From Chaetoderma sp. LZ-2023a (Eukaryota > Mollusca > Caudofoveata > Chaetodermatida > Chaetodermatidae): a stretch of DNA of 64,000 nt. Shown here piece after piece: positions 12,501-25,123 of the stretch (the first letter of the stretch is position 1; every line of letters starts with the position of its first letter). The notes under the pieces are model-generated. The model saw nothing but the letters and a program-made list of their open reading frames with translations. It did no database searches and was not told the DNA's origin. Location of the stretch: the NCBI GenBank assembly GCA_034401795.1, contig CM067360.1:119670109-119734108 (forward strand), in the 5' to 3' direction. The position numbers were made by a program, and so were the translations under genes.

Positions 12501-15160
12501 GTGGTTACAAGTGGCTATGCCGTATAAGGACAGAAGCTAGTCATAGTACACGCATATGATAAACAAGATATATACCAAACTGGATAGTGTTATTGAAAGT
12601 GTTTAATGAACTCGAAAATAACAGTACAGCTCAGGTATTTCTAGTTTTCGGTTGAGGAAACTTGCTTCGAAGATGGCTTCACTTGATGTATTTCAGTGGC
12701 AAAGTTACTCAATGATTGCAACAGTGTGGAGTGAATCCTTCTAAATAGTATGTAGAATGTAAATTGTAGTATGTTTTCTAGAAAGGAGAATACGCCTATG
12801 GATGCTGTCAAAGGCTATCATTTCCACGAGATGCATACCATTAGTATGCCAAGTGATGCCAGATCTCTACCGATCTTTGCTCGTCAAGCACCCTTGCTTT
12901 TTGAATACACATCAACATGTTGTGTCAAAGGGATGTCAGATATTATAAGGAAACAGGTATGAAATTGTGCACAGACACAGCGAATGAGCCGTTGTTCCCC
13001 ATACACAGCTAGACCCATGTTGCTGTTATGAGTTTGTTTATTGTGTTTTACTGAAATAGTCATATATACATGTACAGTATAGTTTTTTTAAATTGTAATT
13101 GAAAATGTAATATGATAATTACAATTTTTATTACTCTAATTTCGGAATGTAATATGTTACAATTATATTACTTATTATTTTTCAACCCCTCAAATACTTA
13201 TTACACTCAATTACATGAAAAAATATAATAAATTACATTTGATTACAAATACAAATTACAATTACCCCATGTCTGAATGGAATCCTTATAAATTGAAAAT
13301 ACTGATTGACCAACACTTACCCAATTGAACCAATTTGCACTGGCAACTGGCGTTCGCAATACAGATGGCAACCATCATCATCTTTATCTTCGTGCAATAC
13401 ATCCCCATCGTCTTCAAGATATCAACTGACATTGGACGCAGACTGTGTGCTAATGGGGAACATTGCGACTAATGAGCCTGGCGCTGGCGGGCAGAAATCG
13501 TATTGGCCGTGGAAGCTGTATAATATATATGGTGCGTTCGAGGTGCTCCGTGTAAAATAACATGTTGAGTTCGACATATCTACTATTTAGTTGCAGTTAG
13601 TTTATGTGAACCAACTCATAAAACAAGAAATGTTATGGTAAGGTCGTCGGTAAGGATGCAGAATGAGAAAACAACACCATGCATATTACTTTTAACTAGA
13701 CTGCACTCTTAGTGGTTCCATAGCCTAGATAGTGTGCGATGTGTGCACACACTCTACGTACTTCTAGCCAACTACAATTCGAATCGGTGTGCCATTTTGG
13801 TAATTCTACCGTTTCACAGGGTATGGTATTACACTTTGAACTTTGTGACAGTCTGGTCTATATAGTTGAACCATTATACCGAAATTGTCTTTAGTGAACC
13901 ACAATATGATTGGATATGTCAAAGGTTTGTGATTCTGCTTCTAATCTGGTTGCCGATAAGCATACACTGTGGTATGCATTTAGTGACCCAGTGACCGCGA
14001 GTTGATGCTTGGTGTGAAGATGTATATCTAGCCAGTTATACATCGGAGTATCTGTAAAATCTCTGTGATGCTACTGCACTGCATTCCCGAAGCAACAGAA
14101 ACAGGTTTGCATTCCAGTATACACACAGTATATATCGCAAGCTTAGCATCCGCACGTGATGGGAGGTACATAGCTAGAAATGGACACCTACTTGAGATAA
14201 GATTATTTACTAAACAATATCGTTGATTGGCAGACTCATTCACATATACGTATATGAAGCATATTATAAATACAGGAAATTCACTAAATGACATCCACAC
14301 ACGCGGACCTTACAATTTCCGTTTGATTGTCAAAACTGTGTGACGTATGGTGATTTTCTTTGTCCAAAAATATTACCATCGATAAAGAACTGCCGATAAT
14401 ATCTGTCTAGATATGTGTTCCGTGTTAAAATATGTTACATAAATGCAGATACCGCACGGTATAGCCATATTATGTTCAAATTACGTCAGCAGAATATATG
14501 GGTTTGGTCGAATAGTTCTCGTAATCCATTTTGTTGCAGCAAATCGGATACAAAACGCCAATATACATGGAATGCGAGTGGATTCAGCCCACGAAACCAT
14601 CCAGTAGTCGAAAACAGCATATACGCATTTTATAACACACTCGCTAGATAATAGACAATATAAAAAATCGAAATCGCATCATAAAAATGGGTAATATCGT
14701 GCAATATAAAGCACTGTATGCGATGGATGGGGCATTGGTTGCCATCAACCTTGAGACAAACCGTGGTTTGATCTGAGCGACCTCGCACACAGGTAGGCTA
14801 ATAACCGTATCGTCCTTTACTGCTTCCAGGTCCACATGTCTGTATCTTTTTATTGATAATCATTTTATTATGTAGTTTCAAAATCATTTTGCTAAATCTG
14901 CACACTATTGACAAGCGGCTGTGTTCGCATTAGTTACATCACAGAATACACAAACTATTAGAAATTTGATTTGCTACGCGCATAGCACTCTAAGACGTGT
15001 CCCTATTGAATGCATGGCGGGAGTTTACGGTTAAATCGCGAATTGCTAGGTCACAGTGCCACTTGGTTCGTAGAGAAATGCATAATCTGTTATCATAACT
15101 CGGGAATGCAAGAATGAAGAGTCGTCAAATTTGGAACATGTATTTATATTTTGATTGTTG
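9551..15160. other. Region without recognisable genes
   Basis: No frame longer than ~90 codons and none that I recognise. Minor structure: 11215-11395 resembles half of the hairpin element described at 15642-15853 and ends in an AAAGGGTTAATA-type terminus. 12226-12292 holds a 22-bp direct repeat (TTTGCTAAGCGATTATATC twice). 13075-13270 is A+T-rich with ATTACAATTA-like motifs on both strands. The rest looks like diverged intergenic or repeat DNA. Confidence 0.5.
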
Positions 15161-15167
15161 GAGAGAG

Positions 15168-15210
<43 letters not shown>

Positions 15211-15211
15211 T
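15161..15211. repeat. (GA)n microsatellite
   Basis: About 50 bp of GA units with two GCGA interruptions. It lies ~110 bp from the start of the R-hairpin-S repeat. Confidence 0.9.
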
Positions 15212-15317
15212 GAATTATTTTGTAAAACGTTCAAATATAAGTCAAGATGCCAAGAAAGGCATACAATAATACACATTTCTGGACATGACACAGTAAAGTA
15301 CACCTCTAACAGCGGCG

Positions 15318-15960
15318 AATTGAAAAATCAAAACTTCCTTGTAAAATAAATTGTAAAGCGTTAATGAGTTGTTGCCACAAGATGGATTACTTAGCTCTGC
15401 AATAGAGTAAACTCAGTTCACAGTTTCTCAATATTCCGTTACCAATCATCACATCTGGGATGTTATCTTTTCTTGTGCAAGTGTATATTGTAGGAGGAAA
15501 CGTGCATATGTATGTGTTGTTGCTCTTCATTTGATCATGTGCTATTAATGAGCTGCTTTTATACGGAACAAACAATGCATTTTCAGATAGATCACCATAT
15601 TGTCGTCGCAATCGTTTCTCGCTAGGAGGACATTCAACAAACATGTAATGGTCAAGAAAATCCAAATTGCTGCCTAGACAGTGCCCGATTGCAGAGAAAG
15701 AAGAGTATTTTTGAAAATTACCACAGGAATGGCCACCTCGGTAACCGAGCCAGTCATTCCAGTGGTGCATGTTCAAAAATACTCTTCTCTTAGCCTGCAA
15801 ATTGGCATTTCTCAAGATCACCCTATAGGTCGTTTTGGCCAACTTAAAGGCATGCACTTAATATGCACACAAACTTACGACGCTGGCCCATTGTATCTGT
15901 GGGGGCAGCTATTTTCAGGATCTCTGCCAGTTCCAGCTCACTCACTTTATCATTTCTAAC
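15318..15960. mobile_element. R-hairpin-S dispersed repeat, copy 1 (R inverted)
   Basis: Three parts. R (15318-15630) is the reverse complement of 26868-27208. A foldback core (15642-15853) has arms pairing around CTCGGTAACCGAG near 15737-15749, with CCACAGGAATGG opposite CCATTCC-type sequence and TAATGGTCAAG opposite a GGCCAACTTA-type end. S (15847-15960) matches 27505-27620 on the same strand. A minus-strand frame of 156 codons (15857-15387) runs through core and R and contains PSEKRLRRQYGDLSENAL, which is shared (PSEKRLRLQDGDLSENTL) with R of copy 2. I do not recognise the protein. This could be a fragment of a larger DNA transposon. Confidence 0.6.
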
Positions 15961-16873
15961 GATGCGCTGGAATTCGCCATACTGAGATCCAGCAACTAGT
16001 ATGCCAGGGGACGACTTCTTTGCATAAATTCACTAGGCGTACAGCGAGGTGATCTTAAGAAAACAGGATTGGGTAGACGCAGACGATAGATTTTAGATGT
16101 TGGCCGAGGACAAGACACAGTGACCAAATGCGAAGAAAGACTAAGTGCAGCTGTATGCTATTTCTACTTCTACACCCGCAGAAAACAGTAAGCATACATC
16201 ATACAAACTCGGTAATGTAACAATAAGCTAATTTGGCGCAAGCATCGATAGTTCAACATAGTAGATAGTTTAAATTCAGGGCGAAAGGTCAACTATTTAA
16301 GCCACATGCCAATACGAGCAAACCGTAAAACACACATTTGACCATAACTCGTGAATGCACAGTGGACTGACCAAAATGGTGACATTTTTTTAATTGAGCT
16401 GAGGGAAGGGTAGTTTGAGTTTCAATGCAACGTGTGCAATATCTTGGCCAGGGAGCGAGTGAGTGAGTGAGTGAGCGCCTGCGGGAAGCATGTATACATA
16501 TTGTTCAGTAGCCCACATGGAGCACGACGGTGTGTCTTGTTTTTATCACGAGCCAGACACAGATGCGTCATAATGTGTAGTGGGGGACGCTCAAATTCAT
16601 CGCCTTATTTGCCATACTACTGAAAGAAAAGCAATCCGTTGTTCTATGCCGTCTGTCTTGTCTAGCAAGCGAAACGTGTTTAGCTGACAGGAATATTCGC
16701 AGATTAAGTCAGCTCATCTTATTGCCTGTAATAAGTAGCCGATGTATGATTTGAATTGATATCCTCCAGCTGTCTGAAAGATGGCCGAATTGTGAAAGTG
16801 AGCTGTGAACATTTCACGTGTCTGTACATAAGATAACATAGGATAGTGCTATGAGAAACAGTATGGATGATGA
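15961..16873. other. Region without recognisable genes
   Basis: No recognisable coding sequence. A short GAGT/GAGC run at about 16452-16482 is the only simple repeat. Confidence 0.5.
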
Positions 16874-16889
16874 TGAGAGAGAGAGAGAG

Positions 16890-16946
<57 letters not shown>

Positions 16947-16948
16947 AT
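16874..16948. repeat. (GA)n microsatellite
   Basis: About 75 bp of GA units with single GCGA interruptions. It lies outside or within the 3' LTR of the neighbouring Gypsy-like element, whose far boundary I cannot place. Confidence 0.9.
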
Positions 16949-17084
16949 GAGATGATTGGTATGGATACAGATAGGAGATAGTAAAAGGGGTGAGCGAGCC
17001 TGAAAGAAAGAGGATCGCGAGTGCTATAGTGTATACAATGGTTTGGCGAATAGATGCGATACGGGAATCGCGATTATAATTGCT

Positions 17085-17175
17085 TTATTTTACTACTCAG
17101 CATTAACTACCTAGTTGCCAGAGTGTCCAGTTTAAAGCTGACACAGCATCTCCTATAACATCCCTTCTTTTATAA
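17085..17175 (-). mobile_element. Polypurine tract and start of 3' LTR of Gypsy-like element
   Basis: On the minus strand AAAAGAAGGGA (about 17171-17161) is directly followed by TGTTATAGGAGATGCTG starting at 17160. A purine run followed by TGTTAT is typical of a polypurine tract and LTR start, and it lies ~80-95 bp past the end of pol. An AATAAA sits ~75 bp inside (near 17085-17090). The outer LTR end and a matching 5' LTR were not found by eye. Confidence 0.55.
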
Positions 17176-17254
17176 TAAACAAAAGAACTATGTAATAATG
17201 GATTTACAAAATAATTAACTATTGGTAATTAACTATAGGTAATGACAGTTAGTA

Positions 17255-20200
17255 ATCTATTTCAAATAAAGCCATTGAAATTGGAAGGACGGCGATATTC
17301 TCTACCACTTCTGGTTACAACTGGACGAGGACAAGTGGTAGGCTCTGGAGTTGTAGGTATGAAAACAGTATTGGGAATACCTGTTCTGCTGGCAGCCGAT
17401 TATGCCGATGGAATTGGTTGCATCTTGCAAGGTGTTTCAAATGGTTCAGGGGTTTCACGAATATGTACACTATTGCGTCGTCATTTATGTCCATTCATGT
17501 CAACCATGCCACTTTGAGGAGCGGCTTCAGCTGCTATGGATGCTGGTTTCCACTGATGATCTTTCGGTGACTGTTACACGAACAGGACGTCAGATAGACA
17601 ATGGTGGCAACTGGTTTACATGTCTGGCATGATACGAGTTGGCGACTTTCCGCTTATGTATGACATCTGCATCAACTCTTAGTTGAAGACATGGTGTGTA
17701 CAGTTCTTGTACACATGGTACGAATGACCAGATTCTGCGCGACACAAGACGTTGAGCAGGAGATGAAGTGATGATGGCATGTTTTTTCCACTCCAGTAGA
17801 GCTTTCCAAATGTCTCTTCTGTCGTCAACAGCTTTTATGATAAGTGTTTTTGCAATCTGTATTGCTGACTCTGGTTTGCCATTGGAGCGACTATGATATG
17901 GACTCGAGCTTAGATGTTCAAAATCCCAGTCTCGAGCAAAGGATTGGCAGTCTTTCTATGCACAATTAACTCCACCGTCCGAGATCAGATAACATGGTAC
18001 GCAATGCATTACAAACACATGTTTCAGTGTACCGATTAGGCATTCTGTAGTCATGGATTCAAGTTGAATTAGTTCAATATAATCAGAGTAAATGTCGACA
18101 AGTGCATACTAGTGCTGCTTGTCGACTTCGAAACAATCAGAAGCTACAATTTGCCAGGATACTTTGGGTATTGGGTATGCCATTAATGGTTCTCGCTGTT
18201 GAGAGGGTTGATGGGCCTGACAAATTGTACACATTCCAGCTGCTTCTGTTAAGTCACTATGCATCTGAGGCCAATACATAATGTTATGGGCTGTGTGAAG
18301 TGTTCCATTAATAACAGTGTTTGATGCATGTGCGCGAGTGAGCATGTCAGTACGTATTGTCTTAGGAATCACGATTCGAGTTCCTCTGGGAATAAGACCG
18401 TTCTGTGTTGCCATTTCATCACGGTAGGGCCAATATTCACGAATTGGTAAAGGAACATCTGTTTTATCATTGGGCCAACCAGTGGTGATCAGGTGAATGC
18501 ATCGCAACCGTTCGTCAGTTACGAAGATAACATCATCATTACAAGTCTGCTCAAGATCACGTTGGAGCTTTTCTTCAAAAGTGATTTGATATGCAAGGTA
18601 GTTGGGCATAATTGCACTTGATTCTTGCTGAGGTAGGGATGCGCGAGACAAAATGTCCTGGCGTATACGCTACTGTTATTGGGAATTTCTGTAACCGTTA
18701 CCGGATTTTCTGTAGTTGTTTATGATTGGCTAAGATAGTCTTTTTAAAGATTGACATCAGCGGCTTATGATCTGAAAGTTCTGGCCCGTTATGCTTTTCC
18801 AAGAATGTATTGTTCAAAGTGTTCGGTCGAAAGACGATTGCAAGGCACTCCATTTCGATTTGAGCATAGTTACGTTCACACAGATGTAAGGCTCTTGATG
18901 CATATGCAACGGGATGTCTGCCTTGGCACAGGACAGAACCAGGTGAAACATCTGAGCTATCACCTTCGATTGTCACATTCTTATTCACGCCATATTAGTG
19001 TAGCATAGAGGCACGTGTGATTAGCTGCTTGCTTTCATTCAGCACTTCCTCGTGTTGTGGCAGCCAACCGAAATAGGAGTCTTTTTCTGTCAAGCATCGA
19101 AGTGGCTCAGAGGCACTGCTGAGTCTTGGCATGAATCGTGCGTGGTAGGTTACTACTCCAATAAGTCTCTGAACAGCATGTACACAGTCATGTTTTGGCA
19201 TTTCTAACATTGCTTTGACTTTTTCTGGATCTGGAGAAATGTCTTTAGCACTTAACACGTGCATCGTGTATGCAACCCAGTCCATTTTGTAATGGAGTTA
19301 CTTCTTGCCTTCACGGCAGCGACTGCGGAGAGCCTCGAATGCACGCTCATGAGATTTGGATACCTGTTCATCTGTATCACCAGAACCACAGATGATAGTG
19401 CCATCCGCAATGGCTACTACATTTTTGAGACCTTCAAGCGTTTCATGTAACCGACGCTGACACTGAACACATACCAAAAGGCATTCGTTTCCAGCGGTAC
19501 CGACCATATGTCGTCCAAAATGTTGTTAAGTATGAAGACTCTCCATCTACTTCTAGGAACCCGTCTTTTGCATCAAACACGGTGAAGAAATTTGCATTTG
19601 TTAACCGAGGCGCTATGTCAACGATAGTCGGGATCAACCAGTGATTGCGAAGAATTGCTTTGTTCAAATTCTGTGTATCTAATCATATATGAAGTGGCTT
19701 TCCCGGACTATGAACTGCGATCGTGTTGCTGATCCATGGGGTTAGTGTGTTGACCTTAGCTATGATATCCTTCTGTTCATAGTCATCTAATTTTTTTTAC
19801 CGAAATAGGAATCGAGCCAGATTGTTTTGAACTGGCTTTATGCTTGAATCACCTTAATGTGGTTGTCACCTGTAAACCTTCCTAAGCCTTCAAAGACATC
19901 TTTGTATTTGTCTATTATAGTGGCACATGATAGGACATTATCTGATACACAGTGTATTAAGTGTTCATCGTTGAACTTGACTAAATTCAAGGCATCACAC
20001 GCGTTTCCAGAGAGGAGTGTGACGGTTGTATCTTGCACAATTTCGAAATGTATTTTCTTGCGAATTTTGCCGGATGTACATTACAGAGAAGCCGCTCCAA
20101 TTGGTCGCACTGTTACCTGATTATACATGTTGAGCTTCGTATCAGAGTGTTTCATTTCTGTGTCGCAACACTGCATTAGTCTACGGTAGTCATCCAACTG

Positions 20201-20590
20201 CATTATGCTACAGCTGGCAAAGAATCTAGCGGACATTTGACTTTTGCTATGTTGCCATTAGGTGCAGTTATTGGCAAATTAGTGAAGTACTGTTTGCGCG
20301 TAGAATCTGATGAGTTAACAATATAGACTAATTCGCCACTGTCACTAACGTAATTTTCTTGTAATGCGTGAACTTTGATATGAGTCGTATACCTATCACC
20401 TGAAAATTTCTCCTGGCAGACCTTGGCAACATGAGTCCACATTCCACAGCTTTTACACCATTTTCCATATGCAGGGTACTGGCCTCTGGGATGGTTGTCG
20501 GCACATGAATACTTGGACTTGCTTGGAGACTGATTTCGACTGCGACTATGATTGTTAGCTTTACCTTCTTCTTCTTTTCAACGCTGGTAT
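17255..20590 (-). pseudogene. Gypsy-like element: gag zinc knuckle and pol remnant
   Basis: Order on the minus strand: CCHC zinc knuckle (CKSCGMWTHVAKVC, ~20460-20415), protease (expected DTG reads DSL near 20220), RT (FDAKDGF and RWKRMPFGM around 19590-19480; the YxDD position reads ADGT near 19400), RNase H (ASRALHLCERNYAQIEMECLA, 18988-18698), integrase HHCC (HASN, HTAH, CTIC) and DDE core (SDCFEV, ISDGG, then GKPES after a stop), and a C-terminus with SGREYRRPSNF near 17290. In the Ty3/Gypsy family this polyprotein makes and integrates the cDNA. Many stops and frameshifts, and the lost catalytic Asp, show it is inactive. It is the 3' part of the element whose gag is at 24662-25123. Confidence 0.85.
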
Positions 20591-20637
20591 CATACTTGGA
20601 GAGCCGTTCTCAAGATGAAATATGTTGTTTTCTGCAG

Positions 20638-23600
20638 TTATTCCACATGCCCATACAGCTTTTCAAGAAGAGAGGTTGACAAAGGCCAGATCTCTTCTCT
20701 CAGCAGCTGATATGTACTGCAACATTGAAGTATGTGCTCTGTTGTCTGTTCTGCTTCTCCACAAGGACAAGCGGGCGATGTCGCAAGGTGGAACCGCCTG
20801 TACATGTGCTGGTTTAGTCTGTTGTGTCCACGGAAAATGGTCACTTGCTCTGGCCTCGAGAGATGATGGTAGGCATCTTCTGATCGAGGTGTTCTATAGA
20901 GTGACTTGATGATAGTCTTCATCTCTGTATAGGTAACCATGTTTTCTGTCTGATTCTCTTCTGCACCCAGCTCTGCTTCCTCATTTCCTTAGACTCCACA
21001 GTGTGAGGGGATCCACTGCAGTGCCATCCGAAAGCATTTGATGGTGCGTAGTGCTTCTTCAAGTTGTGGCAGCTTACCTTTGGTGATAGCCTCAAGGACG
21101 GAGCGGGCATCAGATAAAAAGACAATCTATGCAACAGGGTCTGCTGTTCTGCTGATGGTATTAGCTGCATGACCCAGTGCTTCGACTTCAGCTGTAGTGT
21201 GTGTAGTGTTTGCCTGTCGGTATTGCAGCTGACTCATGTTGTCCGTTTGGATACTGTGTGCGCAGTCCGGCATCTCCGCTCCTAATTGCATCTTTGTCTG
21301 ATCCATCTGTGTAGATCCTTATCCATGTCTCCTGAGGGTACAATTCTTCCAGCATGGCTATGGTCAGGGCCTTCTTGCTCACATCACTGTGTTCATCTTT
21401 GGTTGTGAGATGAGGTACTGTGGTGCGAATAGCTATGCTCTCTAGTTTGTTTTCCCAGGATGGAGGATCAAGGGTGTGGTTTGGGTCTTCTATTTGTGCT
21501 GGCAACATTTATTGGTGTTTCCTTTGAAGTGCTTTTGTCTCTTTCACAAAACCTGATATTTTAAGTCTTCCTGATGACAGCTGTGCTTGCCTGATCTTCA
21601 TCGGGTGGTTGTTGAACGATTTGAACTGTGCAGCTTGGATCAGTGCTTTGCATTCCCTTCCTTTGCTAAGGGGGGGGGGGGGTGCCTGCTGTCTGCTCCA
21701 TGTTTTCTATTGGTGTTGATCTCATTCCACCAGTGCTGATGCGCAGTGCCTGGTTTTGTACTCTGTCGAGGTTCTGTTGTTGAGATTTAGCTGCTGTCAT
21801 CCATGAGCTGGATCCATACTCAAGGTGTGGTCGTACGGCACCTAGGTAGATGGGCTTACGGATCCTTTCATTGGCACCCCACTGTGTTCCTGCCAGCTTC
21901 CTCATGATGTTTAGCTTTCTTCTGGCCTTTGCCTCTGCGTTCTGGATGTGCTCCTTCCATGTTAATCTTCTGTCATAGGTGACTCCCAGGTGTGTATGCT
22001 TGTCCTCGTACTCGAGTGGAGTACCGCCCAGTGTCAGATTGCCAACCTTGTTTTGGTGGACAGTGAGAATAGCATGGCTGGTGAGTTTTCTTTGTTGACG
22101 GTATTACACCAGCGATTGGCCCACGCTGTAATTCTGTCCAAGGCGAGCTGCATTATGTACGTGGCAGTCGTTGTGTACTCCTCGGTGCACAAGAGTACGA
22201 GGTCATCTGCATAGAGGGCTGCTTGGATCCCATTGGGTAGCTCTGCTACAATATCATCAATGAAGAGTATGAACAGAGTTGGTGATAATACTCCGCCTTG
22301 TGGCACCCCTTGTCTCAGCAATACATTCTGTCCAGATTGTCCATCCACCGGCACCCTAGCTCTGCGATTGTGTATGTATGACTTGGTCCATCGGAACATG
22401 TTGCCACCGATGCCTGTGCGCCGGAGCTTCATGAGGAGGCCATCCTTCCCCACTTTGTCAAATGCCTTCTGCAGATCGATAAAGGCAGCTAGCATCACCT
22501 TCTTGGCTTGAAAAGCGTCCTCTATGACCTGTGCAAGATGTGTTGTTCGATCTTCTGTGCGCCTGTATCTTCTGAAACCGGCCTGCTCTGAAACCATAAT
22601 GTGCTCCGACTCCCGGTACCACTGCAACCGCTGGTTGATGATGCGCTCCATGGTTTTGCATATGCGCCTTGTAAGACTGATAGGACGGGAGCTCAGCACT
22701 TTCGTCTTGTTCTTCCCTTTTTTCAGAATAGGAGTCATTCTGGCGTCCTTCCAGCACTGAGGAACCTCTCCATTGGCCCAACTGAGATTAAAGATGTCTA
22801 GCAACTTGCGAAGAGATGCATTACCAAGGTGTTGGATCATTTCATTCGTAATGCCATCTGGCCCAGGAGATTTCTTCTTCTTCAATTGGCGGATAGCCTT
22901 CTTCAGTTCTGCTAAACTAATGTCAACTTTCATTGCATCGTGAGTGTCGGTGTCTGTTCTTTCCTTTTGCTCTTTTCTAACCTCTTTTTGACGCATTCGT
23001 GGTATAGACATGTTGCTTTCATTTGCATATGCCTTCGCAAAGGCATCTTCAGCCATCGTTCCTGTCAGTGTTTGTCCATCTTCTTCAAGAATAATCTTCT
23101 CTCCCCTGACACCCTTATCATTCAGTACTTTAGTCAGTCTCCATAGCGTTGTGGTGTCTCACTCTAAATTAAACCCTGCCGTCTTTTCCCTCCAGCTTCT
23201 TCTTTTGGCCTCCAGCATGGACTTTAGATACCTGGCTTTAGTTTGTTGTAGCGTGAAGTGGTTTTCATGACAGGGATTATGCTCTGCATCTTCTCTGACC
23301 TTGTCGAGTTTATCATGTGCTGCTTGCATTTCTGTTGTCCAGTAGGGGCGGTAGTTTTTCCTGAACCCTCGAGGAATCGCCTCGTTGGCAGCCTTAAGGA
23401 TACGTGAATTAAATTCCTTGACCACATTGTTGATGTTTCTCCCTTCTACTGCTATACTTTGGGTAAGCTCATTGGAACGAATGCAGAATAGACTCCAATT
23501 TGCCCTTTTGTAGTTCCACCTTGGATGTTGAGGTGAACTTGTCGAAATACTTCCAGAAAGAGAGAGGAGGAATGGGCGGTGGTCGCTTCCTCCTAACTGC

Positions 23601-24214
23601 GATCCGACCACTCTACTGAGGTTTCCGTGAATGTCTTCTGTAAAAAATGCCAACTCCGGCGTTGTTGTCGCGTGCCACCGGCGCGAGTAGAAGGTAGGCT
23701 GATCTGTGGGATCGTTGACAGGTAAAAGGTGCTTTTCATCTTGTCGTGCTTCAATGTCTTCTCCTCGTTTACCAAGTGTTCTGCATCCCAAGATCTGGGG
23801 CTGGCTATTACAGTCTCCCGCAATGAGGTCGTGACATTCCGGGACCTGGATTGTGTCAAGTGAGAGATTCTTGTCATTAGGGCAGTACTAATTGACAATG
23901 TCAATCACAGAGTTGCTGGTTGTTACCTTGATCTTGATTATATTCTGCCTCTTCCATAAAGGTGTTGATCTGCCTAGCGTTCACGCTGTTTCGGACCAAG
24001 GTGATCACACCGCCTTTCTTTCTTCCTCTTCGATCACACCGGAAAATCTGGTAAACTCTGATCTTAAATGGTTTTCCTTCTTGCAGGTGTGTCGCTTGGA
24101 TGCAGCAGATATCAATGTTGTTTTCGTACAGGAACTGTTCGAGCTCTGATTTTTTGTTGGTAACCCCTGCTGCGTTCCAGTGCATTATGTTGATACTGGG
24201 GTTCTCTTTGGGTT
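20638..24214 (-). pseudogene. I/Nimb-like LINE ORF2: endonuclease, RT, RNase H
   Basis: Endonuclease from INIMHWNAAG (~24210), with CIQATHL where the family has QET (catalytic Glu lost), AGDCNSQ (~23820) and GSDHRP (~23585). One frameshift lies near 23900. From ~23850 to 22034 the frame is open except for a TGA at 23159-23161. RT motifs: RPISLT, AAFIDLQKAFDK, RQGVPQGGVLSP, AALYADDLVLLC (catalytic Asp pair intact). RNase H: IYTDGS (~21300), AEVEAL, LSDARS, WIPSHCGV, with the acidic residues and His present but interrupted by stops. C-terminal CPCGEAEQTTEHILQCC at 20640-20780. A G-run at 21671-21682 may be a shifted spot. Recently active compared with the other elements, but now broken. Confidence 0.85.
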
Positions 24215-24429
24215 TGGTCTTCTCTTTCGGTTGGCCAGTAGCTCTCCATCCTCGTCCCCTGGCTCCACACGACGAGTTGATGGGACCGCCAGTAGCTGAG
24301 CGTGGGCTCCTTCGAGGCGTGGAGCCCGGCGCTGCACCTGCCTGACGGATCCTCACAGGGCGAGCACCATTTCGGTTGATTCGATCTCCAATTGTCATTT
24401 CATTAGCGTTGTGCATAATGCTCTGGTTA

Positions 24430-24490
24430 GACCCTCCAAATGTCTGGATTGACACCCAGTGGGTTACACCACTGCGCCACGTTGAGGCCG
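24430..24490 (-). promoter_or_regulatory. tRNA-like A/B-box motifs in LINE 5' region
   Basis: On the minus strand TGGCGCAGTGG fits the RNA polymerase III A-box consensus, and GTGTCAATCC ~20 bp later resembles a B box. The spacing is shorter than in tRNA genes and no cloverleaf is evident. It could be chance or a SINE-derived 5' end. Confidence 0.25.
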
Positions 24491-24661
24491 AGCATATAGT
24501 CTTAAGCAAGGGCTTGTTGTTAGCTATATGATTTGTATACGTTTGCTTGGCATAGTGTGTGTTCTTTTGGGCATAGTTTACCAATCCAAATTCACAACTA
24601 CGCCTTTCTACATGGATTGAGACTATTTATGCTTCCTTAACAGTTCCTATTGCTGTCTAGA

Positions 24662-25123
24662 GTTAATGTTGTCATAGTTAGCTATTTTTCTGCACATTTG
24701 TATCCGTGACACCAAGCACGAGTTTGTCTCTGATCATTGTATCAGTTAAAGTGCCGTAGTTACACGTACTGGCTAGCTTACGAAGCTTATTAACGCAAGT
24801 GACGCATTGCCAGTGCCATGGTTGCACAAGCCAAAGACATAGCATTCGTAAATTTCGTTGCGTGTTGGCTTAAACTGTTGCTCCAGCTCATCCAGAGTTG
24901 TATGTGGCTTCTTCCGGTCTTCCTCTGACAAATGTACGTGCTTTAGTATAAGGTTGCACTCTTTGCCCATAATTGACTTAATGGCTGCTATGGACAAGTT
25001 TGTTTTCCTACCAACACATGTTGCGACTAGATAGTTCTGCACACTACGCTTGACATATCCCCAGTTGCTTGGAACACCTCCCTTCATGTTCATAGGACCT
25101 GGAGCAGAAATACCGTTAGCCAT
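24662..25123 (-). pseudogene. Gypsy-like element gag, N-terminal part
   Basis: Starts MANGISAPGPMNMKGGVPSNW at 25123 and matches the capsid region of Gypsy-type gag proteins: NWGYVKRSVQNYLVAT, then ATCVGRK, IMGKECNLIL, and TRNEIYECYVFG. One frameshift near 24780 leads into YGTLTDTMIRDKLVLGVTD (to ~24690), which is the classic end of this domain. The next expected region, the zinc knuckle, is ~4 kb away at 20575 because of the LINE insertion. No 5' LTR was recognised upstream. Confidence 0.75.

Larger units (their letters stand above)
20591..24660 (-). mobile_element. I/Nimb-like LINE inserted in the Gypsy-like element
   Basis: This ~4-kb minus-strand LINE separates the Gypsy gag core (ending RDKLVLGVTD near 24700) from its zinc-knuckle region (starting near 20575). 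It has an AP endonuclease, RT, RNase H and a C-terminal Cys/His region. The 3' end is close to an AAGAAGAAGAAGG sequence on the minus strand; some of this may be Gypsy coding sequence, so the boundary is uncertain by ~20 bp. RNase H downstream of RT places it in the I group; resemblance to Nimb is my recognition, not a tree. No ORF1 is seen, so it is 5'-truncated or lacks one. Confidence 0.8.

Noticed and set aside
22034..22801. Plus-strand frames opposite the LINE RT (for example 22233-22511, 22524-22760)
   Set aside because: Shadows of the minus-strand RT coding sequence.
24430..24490. A tRNA gene on the minus strand
   Set aside because: A/B-box-like motifs only; spacing is too short and no acceptor or anticodon stems were found.
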